The notes under the pieces are model-generated. The model searched no databases. It was given only the letters and a program-made list of their open reading frames with translations, and was not told the origin of the DNA. A stretch of DNA of 64,000 bases from Methylococcales bacterium (GTDB taxonomy: Bacteria > Pseudomonadota > Gammaproteobacteria > Methylococcales > Methylomonadaceae): assembly GCA_028707085.1 (NCBI GenBank), contig JAQTUW010000004.1, forward strand, positions 62,001-126,000. Reading direction: 5' to 3'. A program made the position numbers and the translations under genes. This document shows, in pieces, positions 40,064 to 49,533 of this stretch (the first letter of the stretch is position 1; each line of letters opens with the position of its first letter).

Positions 40064-40452
40064 CGCCAAGCCCAAACGCCCGCGCGCCGTTCGTCAACCC
40101 TTGCCGATGCGGCGGAGACATGCGGATTGTGAAAACACGGATACCGCTCGTGCTGACGGTGCAACTGGGTGTGTAAGCAATCAATTCGTCCCGGCCAGCG
40201 TGTCTGATGTTTAGCGATAATTTGCGGCTCGAAGCTGCCATGACGGTCACATGGAGTCTCAATCGGCAATTCGCCGAAGTCGCCTTTAAGGTGTTTTCGG
40301 CTTTTGCCATTACGAGCATTGCCGCCGGGATTGGTGACGGGTTCATGTTTGGCGTAACTCAGATGTTCGGTCATTTCAGCTTCCAACGCACGTTCAATCA
40401 GCGCCCCAGCCGGCCATGCATATTGGATGACCGGACGTTCTGGCTGATTCAC
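40054..40452 (-). pseudogene. IS256-family transposase, N-terminal fragment
   Basis: A GTG-started frame (40452) reads [63 protein letters not shown], the N-terminal part of IS256-family transposases. After the Trp at about 40218 the homology stops and unrelated sequence continues, so the DDE catalytic domain is missing. The 21-bp element end at 40462-40482 lies just upstream, as expected for the left end of this IS. Confidence 0.88.
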
Positions 40453-40461
40453 TTAGCTTTT

Positions 40462-40482
40462 CTATTCTCGGACAGGCTCCTA
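40462..40482 (-). repeat. Insertion-sequence terminal end, copy 1
   Basis: The 21-bp sequence ends GGACAGGCTCCTA and is the exact reverse complement of 52971-52991. The IS body lies to its left, next to the IS256 transposase start. Confidence 0.85.
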
Positions 40483-40681
40483 AGGTAACAAATAAAACAA
40501 CCCTGGCTTGTATGGCTTCGATTTGGCTGTGCGGCGCAATATGGCTAACGCCCCCGACATCCCATGCTTTGCGTAATGGTGAATAAAATGCGATCTGGGC
40601 TGAATATTTACTATTTATGTTGTTGTTATTTGTTGACGGGTAGCTTATTATTGAATTTGGATGGTATTCAGTGAGGTTTTT

Positions 40682-41401
40682 ATGAAAGACTCGTCCTTTT
40701 CTTTCAACAAGGCTGTTTTTTGGCTTTTGGTGTCCGGCGCTTTTTTTTCGGTTGCCCACGCCAAAGAAAAAGCGGCGTCCGTCAATCAGGAAAATCAGCA
40801 TAACATTTTGTTTTTGGGTGATTCCCACTCCGTAGGCATATTTGGTCATGCGTTGGCCAATCTGCTCAGGGAAAACACTGTGTCCGGCACCCGGATCACC
40901 ACGGTTGCCAGTTGCGGGAGTTCTCCCGGCTGGTGGCTGGAAGGCAGGGACACCAGTTGCGGTTTTTGGCGGCGTGATTCCGATGGCAGCGAATACAGCA
41001 ATCTTAAGGCGGCGACGCCCAGTCTCAATGGCCTGTTGAGCAGCGTAAAGCCGAGAACGGTGATCGTGGCCCTGGGTTCCAATCTGGTACCGTTGAGTAA
41101 AAGCGCCCGCCATGATCATACCGACGTCATGATGGGCCATGTCGCCAAAATGGCCGAACAATGTATCTGGATAGGCCCGCCGGATGCCAGAAAATTCTCC
41201 GCGACAGAAATCAATGATGTTTATGTGTTGTTGAAACAGCTGTCCACCAAGCATGGCTGCAAGCTGGTTGATAGCCGCAAATATACCCATTATCCCAAGT
41301 CCGGCGGCGATGGTTTGCATTATGGCGGCAAACAGGGCGCGATGATTGCCAAAAACTGGGCGGACAATGTGTTTTGGAACGATATTATTCAGGAGATTTG
41401 A
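40682..41401 (+). CDS. Exported SGNH-hydrolase-like protein
   Basis: A 239-residue protein starting at ATG 40682 (GAGG six bases upstream). Residues 1-26 are a signal peptide ending VAHA. The SGNH signatures are GDSHSVG (near 45), GSNL (near 137) and GGDGLHY (near 213), giving the catalytic Ser, Asn and Asp-His residues. It lies 12 bases before an acyltransferase gene whose own C-terminus is also SGNH. The pair probably adds or removes acyl groups on periplasmic glycans or peptidoglycan. Confidence 0.85.
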   Translation: MKDSSFSFNKAVFWLLVSGAFFSVAHAKEKAASVNQENQHNILFLGDSHSVGIFGHALANLLRENTVSGTRITTVASCGSSPGWWLEGRDTSCGFWRRDSDGSEYSNLKAATPSLNGLLSSVKPRTVIVALGSNLVPLSKSARHDHTDVMMGHVAKMAEQCIWIGPPDARKFSATEINDVYVLLKQLSTKHGCKLVDSRKYTHYPKSGGDGLHYGGKQGAMIAKNWADNVFWNDIIQEI

Positions 41402-41413
41402 TAAAGGGATTTC

Positions 41414-43366
41414 ATGCCGAATAACCACCTCAAGCAGCATTTATTATTTTTGGATGGATTAAGAACCGTCGCCATTGTTGCTGTGCTGATCTACCATGCC
41501 GATATCGCCTGGATGCCGGGCGGATTTCTGGGGGTTGAGGTATTCTTTGTCATCAGCGGTTTTATTATTACCAAACTGCTGCACGACGAGTGGCTGGGCT
41601 CCGGCAAAATTGGTTTTGGACATTTCTGGCGGCATCGTTTCCGGCGTCTGCTGCCTGCCGTCGCCACCATGATGCTGACTACCTGGCTGGTGGTGCTGTG
41701 GCTGTTTCCCGATGTGTTGCCACAGATACTGGAAGATATGCCTTATGGCATCAGCTTTACCAGCAATTGGGCGTCCATTCTGGCCGAACGTTCCTATTTC
41801 GCCGCCATGGGCAGACCGAGGCTGTTTGAGCATTTATGGTCGCTGGCGGTTGAATTTCAGTTTTATATGCTGTGGCCGTTGTGCTGCATGGCGCTGTTCC
41901 GATGGCGGGTCTCGCTGTCCGCCATGGTGATGCTTGGCGGAGCGCTGCTGGCGACCTGGTGGATGGCGCATCTTTATCAGCCGGACGCCGACCCGACGCG
42001 GGTGTATTTCGGCACGGATACCCGCGCCGCCGCCCTGTTGATGGGCGGGCTGGTGGCCTTAAGCGTCACGCCGACGCAGGCTGTGCTTTCCGATAGGGTG
42101 CGGCGGTTGCTCAACCAGCTGAATATCCTGATTGCCGCTGTTCTGTTACTGCTGCTGTTTCTGATCAGGTCCACGCAGGTCTTCCTGTATCAGGGCGGAT
42201 TTTTATTGGTTTCCACCTTAACCGCATTGCTGATCAGCATCTGTTTTTTTACTTATCATCAGGCTGTTACGGGTACGGTATCCGGTATCCTTTCCAGCAA
42301 ACCTTTCGTGACGCTGGGCATCCGCGCTTACGGTATTTATCTTTGGCACTGGCCGGTTTACTGTCTGACCCAGCCCTTGGTGGACGTGCCTGTGGAGGGC
42401 TTTGAGCTGTTTGGCTTGCGCCTGCTGTTAACCGCCATCCTTTCGGAGCTATGTCATCGCTACATTGAATTGCCGGTGATGCATGGCTATTTTGAAAATC
42501 TCTATCAAAATTTTATGACATCCTCAGCCATGCAACGCAAAAAAATATTGCTCAGAAATGTGCTGGCTGGCTGCTGCTTGCTGGCGGCGATGTCCGGCTT
42601 GGCGATAGCTACCGATAAGGCCCTGGTTTCGCAGCAAGCCGCGACCGATCCGGCTGAAGACGCCGCAAATGCTCCGGTAACCGAACCCGACGCCAACCTG
42701 AATGCTGGCGGTGAAATTCCTCCCGGCGCTACGGCGGCGATGGCAGGCGTTGCTGTTCAGCCGTCAGCCCGGCAGAGTACATCCGGTATTTGCAGCGGGC
42801 AGGCCGAATGGCATGACGAAAACCGTCTGAAAACGGTGAAAAATGAGAAAGGCTGGATTACCCGCGTGCAAACTGCTGATACCGCCGCCACAAAATCGCC
42901 AATTTTTGCCGTAGGCGACTCGGTGATGGTGGGGGCGACGGCCGAATTGCTGAAACGTCTGCCCTGTCTGAGTCTCGACGCCCAGGTAGGTCGTCAGCTG
43001 GCCAGTGGCGTCCAGATTCTGGGCGAACGTAAAAGAGAGGGCCTGCTTGGCGATACGGTGGTCATCCATCTGGGCAATAATGGCCCCATAGACGACAGCC
43101 AGATTGACAGCTTGCTGGCGCTGTTGAGCGATCGCAAAAACGTGTTTTTTGTCACACTGAAACTGCCCAGAAATTATGAAAGCGCAAATAACGAGATTCT
43201 CAGACAGGCGGCATTGAAAAATCCGAATGTGCATATCATCCACTGGCGTAGCAAAAGCTTGAGCGGTGAAAATGTGTTTGGCAAGGACGGCATACATTTG
43301 ACCAGCAACGGCGCCAAAATGTATGCCGAGCTGGTGGTGGCTGCGGTTGCGGGGGAGGCGGGTTGA
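41414..43366 (+). CDS. OafA/OatA-like acyltransferase with SGNH domain
   Basis: A 650-residue membrane protein. Residues about 8-380 form an acyltransferase-3 domain with roughly ten helices; the signatures are LDGLRTVAIVAVLIYH and the HRFRRLLPA motif near 73-81. After a Pro/Ala-rich linker comes a periplasmic SGNH domain with GDSVMVGA (near 500) and GKDGIHLTSNG (near 620). Such fused proteins transfer acetyl groups across the membrane to O-antigen or peptidoglycan. It is coupled to the SGNH gene upstream; the next gene is an IS remnant. Confidence 0.93.
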   Translation: MPNNHLKQHLLFLDGLRTVAIVAVLIYHADIAWMPGGFLGVEVFFVISGFIITKLLHDEWLGSGKIGFGHFWRHRFRRLLPAVATMMLTTWLVVLWLFPDVLPQILEDMPYGISFTSNWASILAERSYFAAMGRPRLFEHLWSLAVEFQFYMLWPLCCMALFRWRVSLSAMVMLGGALLATWWMAHLYQPDADPTRVYFGTDTRAAALLMGGLVALSVTPTQAVLSDRVRRLLNQLNILIAAVLLLLLFLIRSTQVFLYQGGFLLVSTLTALLISICFFTYHQAVTGTVSGILSSKPFVTLGIRAYGIYLWHWPVYCLTQPLVDVPVEGFELFGLRLLLTAILSELCHRYIELPVMHGYFENLYQNFMTSSAMQRKKILLRNVLAGCCLLAAMSGLAIATDKALVSQQAATDPAEDAANAPVTEPDANLNAGGEIPPGATAAMAGVAVQPSARQSTSGICSGQAEWHDENRLKTVKNEKGWITRVQTADTAATKSPIFAVGDSVMVGATAELLKRLPCLSLDAQVGRQLASGVQILGERKREGLLGDTVVIHLGNNGPIDDSQIDSLLALLSDRKNVFFVTLKLPRNYESANNEILRQAALKNPNVHIIHWRSKSLSGENVFGKDGIHLTSNGAKMYAELVVAAVAGEAG

Positions 43367-43405
43367 ATGGGCGGCGGTTTTCACTGATTAACTGACGTGC
43401 GGGTT

Positions 43406-43688
43406 TTATAGATGCCGCCTTACGCTGGCGGGAACCTTGCGCACATCCAAAGCCTTCTTGAAAAAACGATCTTCACGAAACGGCTCAACGGCTTCGAAAT
43501 CACTTTTGCCTATACACAACAGGCCTACCATCGTTTTCAACAAATCAGAGGTCTTAATCCCTTGCGACACCGAAATTTGTCCATCCACCACCGTTTCGAC
43601 ATTGGGCTTCCAGGCATTGGCCGATTAACGACAGCCCGGCATAGGAGGGCAGTTCCTTCTTGGATTCTTTCAGTTTAAAACGTGCCAT
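43406..43688 (-). pseudogene. IS1380-family transposase, N-terminal remnant with frameshift
   Basis: From ATG 43688 the minus strand reads MARFKLKESKKELPSYAGLSLIG, then shifts frame into VVDGQISVSQGIKTSDLLKTMVGLLCIGKSDFEAVEPFREDRFFKKALDVRKVPAS. These two pieces are the start of an IS1380-family transposase. It is cut at about residue 95, so no catalytic domain remains. Confidence 0.8.
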
Positions 43689-43870
43689 AATCAAAATTGG
43701 TGAATACAGGAAGTCCGCATTATGCCTTGTTTATCATTGACTCATGCGTGATTGTTTGGGCTTGAATACGGGTTCAGGATCAAGATATTTTTGTTGTTGG
43801 ATTAACGGTTCTTTTAATTTTAGGTATTTCTGATCATTGCATTTATATGCATACAATGGCCGACTATCAG

Positions 43871-43884
43871 GGACAGGCTCCTAG
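43871..43884 (-). repeat. Insertion-sequence end bordering the defence block, left
   Basis: GGACAGGCTCCTAG is the reverse complement of CTAGGAGCCTGTCC at 52970-52983. The remnant body is to its left. Confidence 0.8.
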
Positions 43885-43951
43885 TGTGATTTAAAAGAAA
43901 ATTTGCAAGCCAATCATTTTTCTTAACTTCCGGTTGACCTTTGTCCATATT

Positions 43952-46030
43952 TCAATCCCTATCATTTAAATCATCAATGAATTCAGAAGGTATATTGCCA
44001 CTACTCACTAATAAGTGATCCCGGGCTCGGGTACAGGCGACGTACAACAAATGCCGCTCTGTCTCATAAACTTCCTCTAAATCGGCCTCATCGGCCACGG
44101 TCTCGATTCTTTGTTGTGATGGGATAATCTCGTCATCACAGGCCATCACTACTACAACTCTAAACTCCAGACCTTTTGCCAAATGCATGATGCAAATAGA
44201 GGCGTAGCCGTTGATCGTTTCAACGTGTTCATCCAAAACCTTATATTGCAATGAGGCCGCCGAAACAGCTTCGATTGCTCTGTCCAATTCAGCTGCCGAG
44301 CGGACAAACACGCCGATTTCATGTGGTTTTATACCGGAACTGGCAAGATTGATTAACCATTTTGCAACCGCAGCGATTTCAGCTTCCGGCGTATTTAATT
44401 TAAGGACAGAGGGCTGTGGTCCATTAAAAACTGAGATAGTCCCGCGCCTGTCCTCGATATTGCCGTCGACATCCGCAATTTCCGGCCCTAACAATTGATC
44501 TGCCTGTCTGCGGATTTGGTGCGAAGTACGATAATTGATTTGCAAGGTGCGGGAACGGCCGCGAATATCGATGCCTAGTGATTTCCAGGAAAAAGCTTGC
44601 TGGAATATGCGTTGGCCAAGATCGCCGGCGAAGAACAGCACATTGGTTTGATTTGCGCCAATCGCCGATAGAAAGCGTAATTGGGCGACATTGATATCCT
44701 GTGCTTCGTCAACCACCGCATAATCGAAAGGGTGATGTCCGTTTTCGACTAAATGCTTTGCCAAGCGGGTAAATATTTCGGCATGGGTTAAGATGTGCCC
44801 AATAGCCAGGGTGGACTTAACTTGCTCGAATATCGTCCACAATAACTGTCGCTGAGATTCCTGTAGACGGGTTTTTCTCCCCAAGCGTTTTACATCTCGA
44901 TAGGCCTCCCAATTGTCGAGTTGCCAAGCGTCAACCACTTGATCCCATTCGGCAAAGAGAAAGCGGTCGCTGAATTTGTGGTTTGGGATTTTTTTGGCAG
45001 CCTGCTTAATCAGTTGCCGTATAAGCGTCTGATCAGCAAGATTGACTTTTCCAAAATTTGATTCATACAAGCGGAGCCCGATGGCGTCCATGGCGTGGAC
45101 TTCCAACCGCTCGCCCAGTCGTGGCTCATGGCTGATCAAGCGCTTTAGCTTACTGCGTAAGGCATTAGCCAGGGTTTCCGAAAATGTGGTGAGCAACACT
45201 CTTGCTTCAGGATAATGGCGTGTCAGATAAACTGCTCGATGCAAGGCTACAATAGTTTTACCGGTTCCCGCCGAACCGGAAACACGCGCCGGACCGCTAT
45301 AGTTTCGTTCCACCAGTAGCCGTTGCGCCGGATGCAAAAAAACCGTCCATTTCTCCCAGGGATAGTCAAGCGCCTGTGCCAATTCCTCGACATTATTCAT
45401 AATCCTGAAGCGGCGTTGCGCATCGGGATGATGGAAAGGATCAGCCGATTCAACAACCGGTTCGGATTTTTTCGGCTTTCCACCTACCGCCAATTCCAAT
45501 AAGGCTTCGGCAGCCTCTGCGGGCAAATGGGTCGCCAATTCCAAAATAGTATCTTCATCGGCCAATTTAACGTCGGCCAACCATTCCGGCGGTACGCCGA
45601 ACCCTAGCAAATCGTCATCCGACTGGTTGAGGAACAACAAGGGCTTTCTGACAGGTACTTGCTTGGGTTCGAAGTATTTGGGTACGGTAATTTCTTCGAC
45701 CCGCTCGCGAATTTCTACCAATTGCGCGGCCCCGGTGTGAGGGTGGGTTTCCAGCTTCCGCCTTTCGGCCCAATGATAAGCATTATTATGATGATCCACA
45801 TAACATAACAACAGGCTATCGCTGGTTTTGTGGACGATGATCCGGATATCGCTATTCACGCGCACCGACCAGAAATTTTTATCCTTGGCCTGATCCAGCT
45901 TGTGAAAACTGAAGCCCGGATTTGCCGGATTGATTTGTAAATCAAAAGCAGTAGTTTTAACGGCTTTTTGCTCTTCGCCGGTGAGTTTTGCCAGGCTATC
46001 GGTGAAGGTATCGGCAATGCGGAAATTCAT
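43952..46030 (-). CDS. UvrD-like SF1 helicase with RelE-like N-terminal domain
   Basis: A 692-residue protein. Residues 1-90 resemble a RelE/ParE-type fold (FTDSLAKLTGEEQKAVKTTAFDLQINP...FWSVRVNSDIRIIVHK). Residues 235-690 are an SF1A helicase: Walker A GSAGTGKT at 252-259, DEAQD at 441-445, QINYRTSHQIR near 495, AKGLEF near 620 and the motif VI segment VACTRARDHLL near 665. The start overlaps the TumE-like stop by four bases (ATGA), so translation is coupled. Whether the RelE-like part is an active ribonuclease is unknown; it may bind partners. The gene is last in the type III restriction operon. Confidence 0.85.
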   Translation of the reverse strand: MNFRIADTFTDSLAKLTGEEQKAVKTTAFDLQINPANPGFSFHKLDQAKDKNFWSVRVNSDIRIIVHKTSDSLLLCYVDHHNNAYHWAERRKLETHPHTGAAQLVEIRERVEEITVPKYFEPKQVPVRKPLLFLNQSDDDLLGFGVPPEWLADVKLADEDTILELATHLPAEAAEALLELAVGGKPKKSEPVVESADPFHHPDAQRRFRIMNNVEELAQALDYPWEKWTVFLHPAQRLLVERNYSGPARVSGSAGTGKTIVALHRAVYLTRHYPEARVLLTTFSETLANALRSKLKRLISHEPRLGERLEVHAMDAIGLRLYESNFGKVNLADQTLIRQLIKQAAKKIPNHKFSDRFLFAEWDQVVDAWQLDNWEAYRDVKRLGRKTRLQESQRQLLWTIFEQVKSTLAIGHILTHAEIFTRLAKHLVENGHHPFDYAVVDEAQDINVAQLRFLSAIGANQTNVLFFAGDLGQRIFQQAFSWKSLGIDIRGRSRTLQINYRTSHQIRRQADQLLGPEIADVDGNIEDRRGTISVFNGPQPSVLKLNTPEAEIAAVAKWLINLASSGIKPHEIGVFVRSAAELDRAIEAVSAASLQYKVLDEHVETINGYASICIMHLAKGLEFRVVVVMACDDEIIPSQQRIETVADEADLEEVYETERHLLYVACTRARDHLLVSSGNIPSEFIDDLNDRD

Positions 46031-46428
46031 GGATTTGTTTCGCCTGTGCCTGATTTTTCCATAACTTCTTGCAAGACACTTTCAATCTCGGGTCTCGCGG
46101 AATCAATAACGGCATCGGGCAAATGTTTATGATGCGGGAATCCCGGTAAATCAGGAAAATGCGGTGTACAGTCATATCTAAAGAGTAAGCGGTTTTGCTC
46201 ATCCTGACAATGATAGCGATAATCCAGATGCATGAGGGTTTGACCGGAAATTATGACAGCCTCATGAATTTCCAGCAAACAGCTCTGGGCAAAACGTAGG
46301 CGTATGCGTAAGTTGACACGCTCAGGGGTTAGAATTTCTTCTGTGTAACGCTCGACATAAACGTCATCATAGCCAAGAATCGCCCGTTCAACCGTATCCA
46401 GATATGCTTTTAGTTCTTCATGCAACAT
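46027..46428 (-). CDS. TumE-like toxin (DUF6516)
   Basis: A 133-residue protein beginning MLHEELKAYLDTVERAILGYD and containing RLRFAQSCLLEIHEAVIISG...HLDYRYHCQD, the layout of the TumE/DUF6516 toxin family. It overlaps the preceding small gene by 11 bases and the helicase by four. Family assignment is by motif and context; activity is not shown. Confidence 0.7.
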   Translation of the reverse strand: MLHEELKAYLDTVERAILGYDDVYVERYTEEILTPERVNLRIRLRFAQSCLLEIHEAVIISGQTLMHLDYRYHCQDEQNRLLFRYDCTPHFPDLPGFPHHKHLPDAVIDSARPEIESVLQEVMEKSGTGETNP

Positions 46429-46648
46429 TTTTTAGTTTCGCATCCAGTTCATGACGCAAATGCAGATAATGCCGGTAGTCGTTCGCCCATTCCACGAATG
46501 CCGCATCGTCAGATAAACGGCCTTGGCTGTACTGGTAAAAAAAATCCTCAGAATTCATTTGGTGCTGCTGCTCCAAAAGGCTAAGCCTTTTGCTTATTTC
46601 GATCAGAGCATCGAGAGGCGATGAGTATTGGATAGTGTTTTTGCGCAT
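46418..46648 (-). CDS. TumA-like antitoxin partner
   Basis: A 76-residue, largely helical protein (YSSPLDALIEISKRLSLLEQQHQM...FFYQYSQGRLSDDAAFVEWANDYRHYLHLRHEL). Small helical proteins of this sort sit directly upstream of TumE-like toxins as antitoxins. It overlaps the toxin by 11 bases. It lies 41 bases after mod. Confidence 0.65.
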   Translation of the reverse strand: MRKNTIQYSSPLDALIEISKRLSLLEQQHQMNSEDFFYQYSQGRLSDDAAFVEWANDYRHYLHLRHELDAKLKNVA

Positions 46649-46689
46649 AGTAGTTGCCCAGGATAATTTGAAATCGCTATCTTAAAGTG

Positions 46690-49497
46690 TTACGCCACTT
46701 TAAACACCTTCATCACTTCATCCCCCAGATGATTAATCACCTTCACCGCAATCCGCCCGGATTTCGGCTTGTCGAAGGGCCGGGAGGTATCGCTGTTTAA
46801 ACTGGCCCATGCCTCTTCGTTGATTTCGGCTTTCAGCGTAGTTCTTAGGGCTTTGTAAGGATCGTTTGCGCCCAAGAAATAGGCGTGACGGACAAAGAAA
46901 CTTTCTTCGTTATAGTCGGTATCGATGAACCAGCAGGCAATGCCTTCGGCGCCGTCGCTGCGAACTTCACCGGTGTTGGGATGAAAGACATCAACGCCGT
47001 TGACTTTGACCTGAATTTTGTCGTCATCGGCTGGCAGAATGTCGATATCCGGTTCGCCGAAGATCACAAACAGATTGCCCTTGCCGGTGTTTTTAAGATC
47101 GGCGGCCATGTGCAGATCGGCATTCATACGGGCCTTGAGCACAGGGATGCGGCCTAGTTTTTCGAACTCGGCGGAATGGGCGTCGTAATTGAAAGCACAG
47201 GCGATCAGCACCTCAAAACCGGCATCACCGGCTTCACGGGCAGCGGAAACCAGATCGGGGCGGGAGACGGTGCCGAATTCCGGGCCGATGAAAATGGCGG
47301 CGCGTTTTTCTTTTGCACTTTCTTCATCACCTTCCAAATAACGGCCTTCGGCGCAAATCAGCTCGCCTGGCCAGGGAACCAGCGAGATGAAGACGATCTT
47401 GTCTTCCTTATGCGCCTGCTGCACCCCGGCAGTCTTCAAGTTTTCCAGGATCATTTGCACGAAATCCCGTTCCTCACAATAACCGCCGTCAGTTTCGGCA
47501 ATACCGTCTATCAGCTCGTCATTTTCATCGACCGCCAGTACCCGATGCGGTGACAGGCTTTCCACGGTAAAGGGGCCTGCAACCCGGACTTTTTTCTTGT
47601 CTTCGTAAGGTTTGTCGTAGAGGAATTCATGCTCGGCCTTGGCCGCGATGGAGGCGTCGATTTCCTGTTGCCGGGCGATACGCTGTTTCCACCAGTCGGC
47701 ATGGAGTTGCTTGGCGGCCTCGGGCCATTTATTATCGGCTACACGCGGAATTTCCCATTCCTGCCATTGCTGATTTACGGCGTGATTGAATTGCTGGCGT
47801 AGGGGTTCCAGTTTTAGCTGAAATTTATCCCAGATCACGTCGATTTCGGCGTTGTTGGCGATGGATTTCAGGGTGATATGCGGTACGCGCTCATAGACGA
47901 AACCCTGGCGGATGTCGCCGCGCGCGGGCTGGCTGGAGGGTGCGGTGCGAGAAACTTCGGCTTCCTTGAGTTGGCCGTCGCGGCTGTCGGCCAGCAGGTA
48001 ATAGGGATAACGGGCACCCATGATGCGGGCGCGGGCTAGGGCTAGTGCCACTCTGGAAGTGTCTAAAGTAATCCAGCGGCGACCCCATTGTTCGGCGACG
48101 TAGGCGGTGGTACCTGAGCCGCAGGTTGGATCAAGGACAAGGTCGCCGGGGTCGGTGGTCATTAGAAAGCAACGCTCGATTACCCTCTCGTTAGTTTGAA
48201 CAACATAAATCTTACCTTGAGCACCCGCTAAGTTTTCTGTCCATATATTTGAGGAAGCTGTGGATGGGGAATCGTTATATCCTTCGATGTAGAACGGTCG
48301 AGATACACTCGGATTAACTCGGCCAGCTTTGTACAAACGATCACGTCCAAGCTCGTGTGTTCGCCAGTGTCTCCCCATACCAGGATAATACTCTTTGCCA
48401 CATAACGACCAGGGCACTTGAGAATTGCCAGAATCACCGTCCTGTGTCAGCGTGATGTCACTCCTGAGTGGGCGCCAGTCGGTCGGAAAAAGCGCTGGAT
48501 CAGCTCTCCATTCTTTTGGAATCGTTTCGAGCCCGGATGGAGTGAAAGCCTTAGTGTATTTAGAGTAATCTACCTCAAACAAACTTGCCGGACGATAAGC
48601 TTTCCGGTGCTTATTGTGCTGAATAATCTTCGCATACAAGATCAAATAGTCTGAAATATTAGAAACATTATCCGACTCGATATAGTGAGTCTTCTTGAAC
48701 GTGATAACCGAAATAAAGTTTGATTCTCCAAACACCTCATCCATCACAGCCCTAACCCTATGCACATTCTCATCCCCAATCTGCACAAAGATTGACCCTG
48801 AGTCCGTCAACAAATCCCTCGCCACCGTCAGCCGGTCGCGCAAATAAGTCAAATAGGAATGTATGCCATCCCGCCAAGTATCCCGAAATGCCTTAACCTG
48901 CTCTGGCTCACGGGTAATGTGCTCGGTATTGCCGTCCTTGACATCGCGACTGGTGGTCGACCACTGAAAGTTGGAGTTGAATTTGATGCCATACGGCGGA
49001 TCGAAATAAATGCATTGCACCTTGCCGCGCAAGCCTTCGCGTTCGGCCAAGCTGGCCATGACTTGCAGACTGTCACCTAAGATCATCCGGTTAGTCCAGT
49101 GGGCATCATGCCGGTAAAACTCGGTCTTGGCGTTTTCGTCCGGCACGCCGTTAAAATCGCCGAATAAATCGACTTGATCCGGTTCGGGGGCTTTGCCGGC
49201 GGCGGTTTGGCGCAGTAAGTCGTCGATCAATACCTTGGGGTGGATTTTTTCCTGAATGTACAAAGGCGGAGCATGCACCACCAAGTCCGACCAGTCCTGC
49301 ACATCCTTGCCGCGCCAGACCAGTTGCGGATCCAGGTCGCGGTTGCGGCGCTCATAGGCAAGGCGAATGGGGTTCTGCTCATCCTTGGCCATTACCGATT
49401 GATATTCCGCCGTGGGAATATTTTTGCGAGTGGCTTCGTCGTGTTTCAGGGTTTCGACGCTAAGTTTTCCATCATTGGTTTTTGGAGTTTTAGCCAT
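46690..49497 (-). CDS. Type III restriction-modification methyltransferase (Mod)
   Basis: An N6-adenine methyltransferase of 935 residues. DPPY lies at residues 166-169 and the SAM-binding DPTCGSGTT near 452-460, the beta-class order (catalytic motif first) of type III Mod proteins. The region between, about residues 250-440, should hold target recognition; its DNA (about 48180-48740) looks more AT-rich than its flanks. It is longer than classical Mod because about 400 residues follow the SAM motif. It provides sequence recognition for the Mod-Res complex. The order res, antitoxin, mod reverses the usual mod-res. Confidence 0.92.
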   Translation of the reverse strand: MAKTPKTNDGKLSVETLKHDEATRKNIPTAEYQSVMAKDEQNPIRLAYERRNRDLDPQLVWRGKDVQDWSDLVVHAPPLYIQEKIHPKVLIDDLLRQTAAGKAPEPDQVDLFGDFNGVPDENAKTEFYRHDAHWTNRMILGDSLQVMASLAEREGLRGKVQCIYFDPPYGIKFNSNFQWSTTSRDVKDGNTEHITREPEQVKAFRDTWRDGIHSYLTYLRDRLTVARDLLTDSGSIFVQIGDENVHRVRAVMDEVFGESNFISVITFKKTHYIESDNVSNISDYLILYAKIIQHNKHRKAYRPASLFEVDYSKYTKAFTPSGLETIPKEWRADPALFPTDWRPLRSDITLTQDGDSGNSQVPWSLCGKEYYPGMGRHWRTHELGRDRLYKAGRVNPSVSRPFYIEGYNDSPSTASSNIWTENLAGAQGKIYVVQTNERVIERCFLMTTDPGDLVLDPTCGSGTTAYVAEQWGRRWITLDTSRVALALARARIMGARYPYYLLADSRDGQLKEAEVSRTAPSSQPARGDIRQGFVYERVPHITLKSIANNAEIDVIWDKFQLKLEPLRQQFNHAVNQQWQEWEIPRVADNKWPEAAKQLHADWWKQRIARQQEIDASIAAKAEHEFLYDKPYEDKKKVRVAGPFTVESLSPHRVLAVDENDELIDGIAETDGGYCEERDFVQMILENLKTAGVQQAHKEDKIVFISLVPWPGELICAEGRYLEGDEESAKEKRAAIFIGPEFGTVSRPDLVSAAREAGDAGFEVLIACAFNYDAHSAEFEKLGRIPVLKARMNADLHMAADLKNTGKGNLFVIFGEPDIDILPADDDKIQVKVNGVDVFHPNTGEVRSDGAEGIACWFIDTDYNEESFFVRHAYFLGANDPYKALRTTLKAEINEEAWASLNSDTSRPFDKPKSGRIAVKVINHLGDEVMKVFKVA

Positions 49498-49533
49498 GAG
49501 ATTTAGGATTGTCTATGTGAGTGTCCAGCACAA

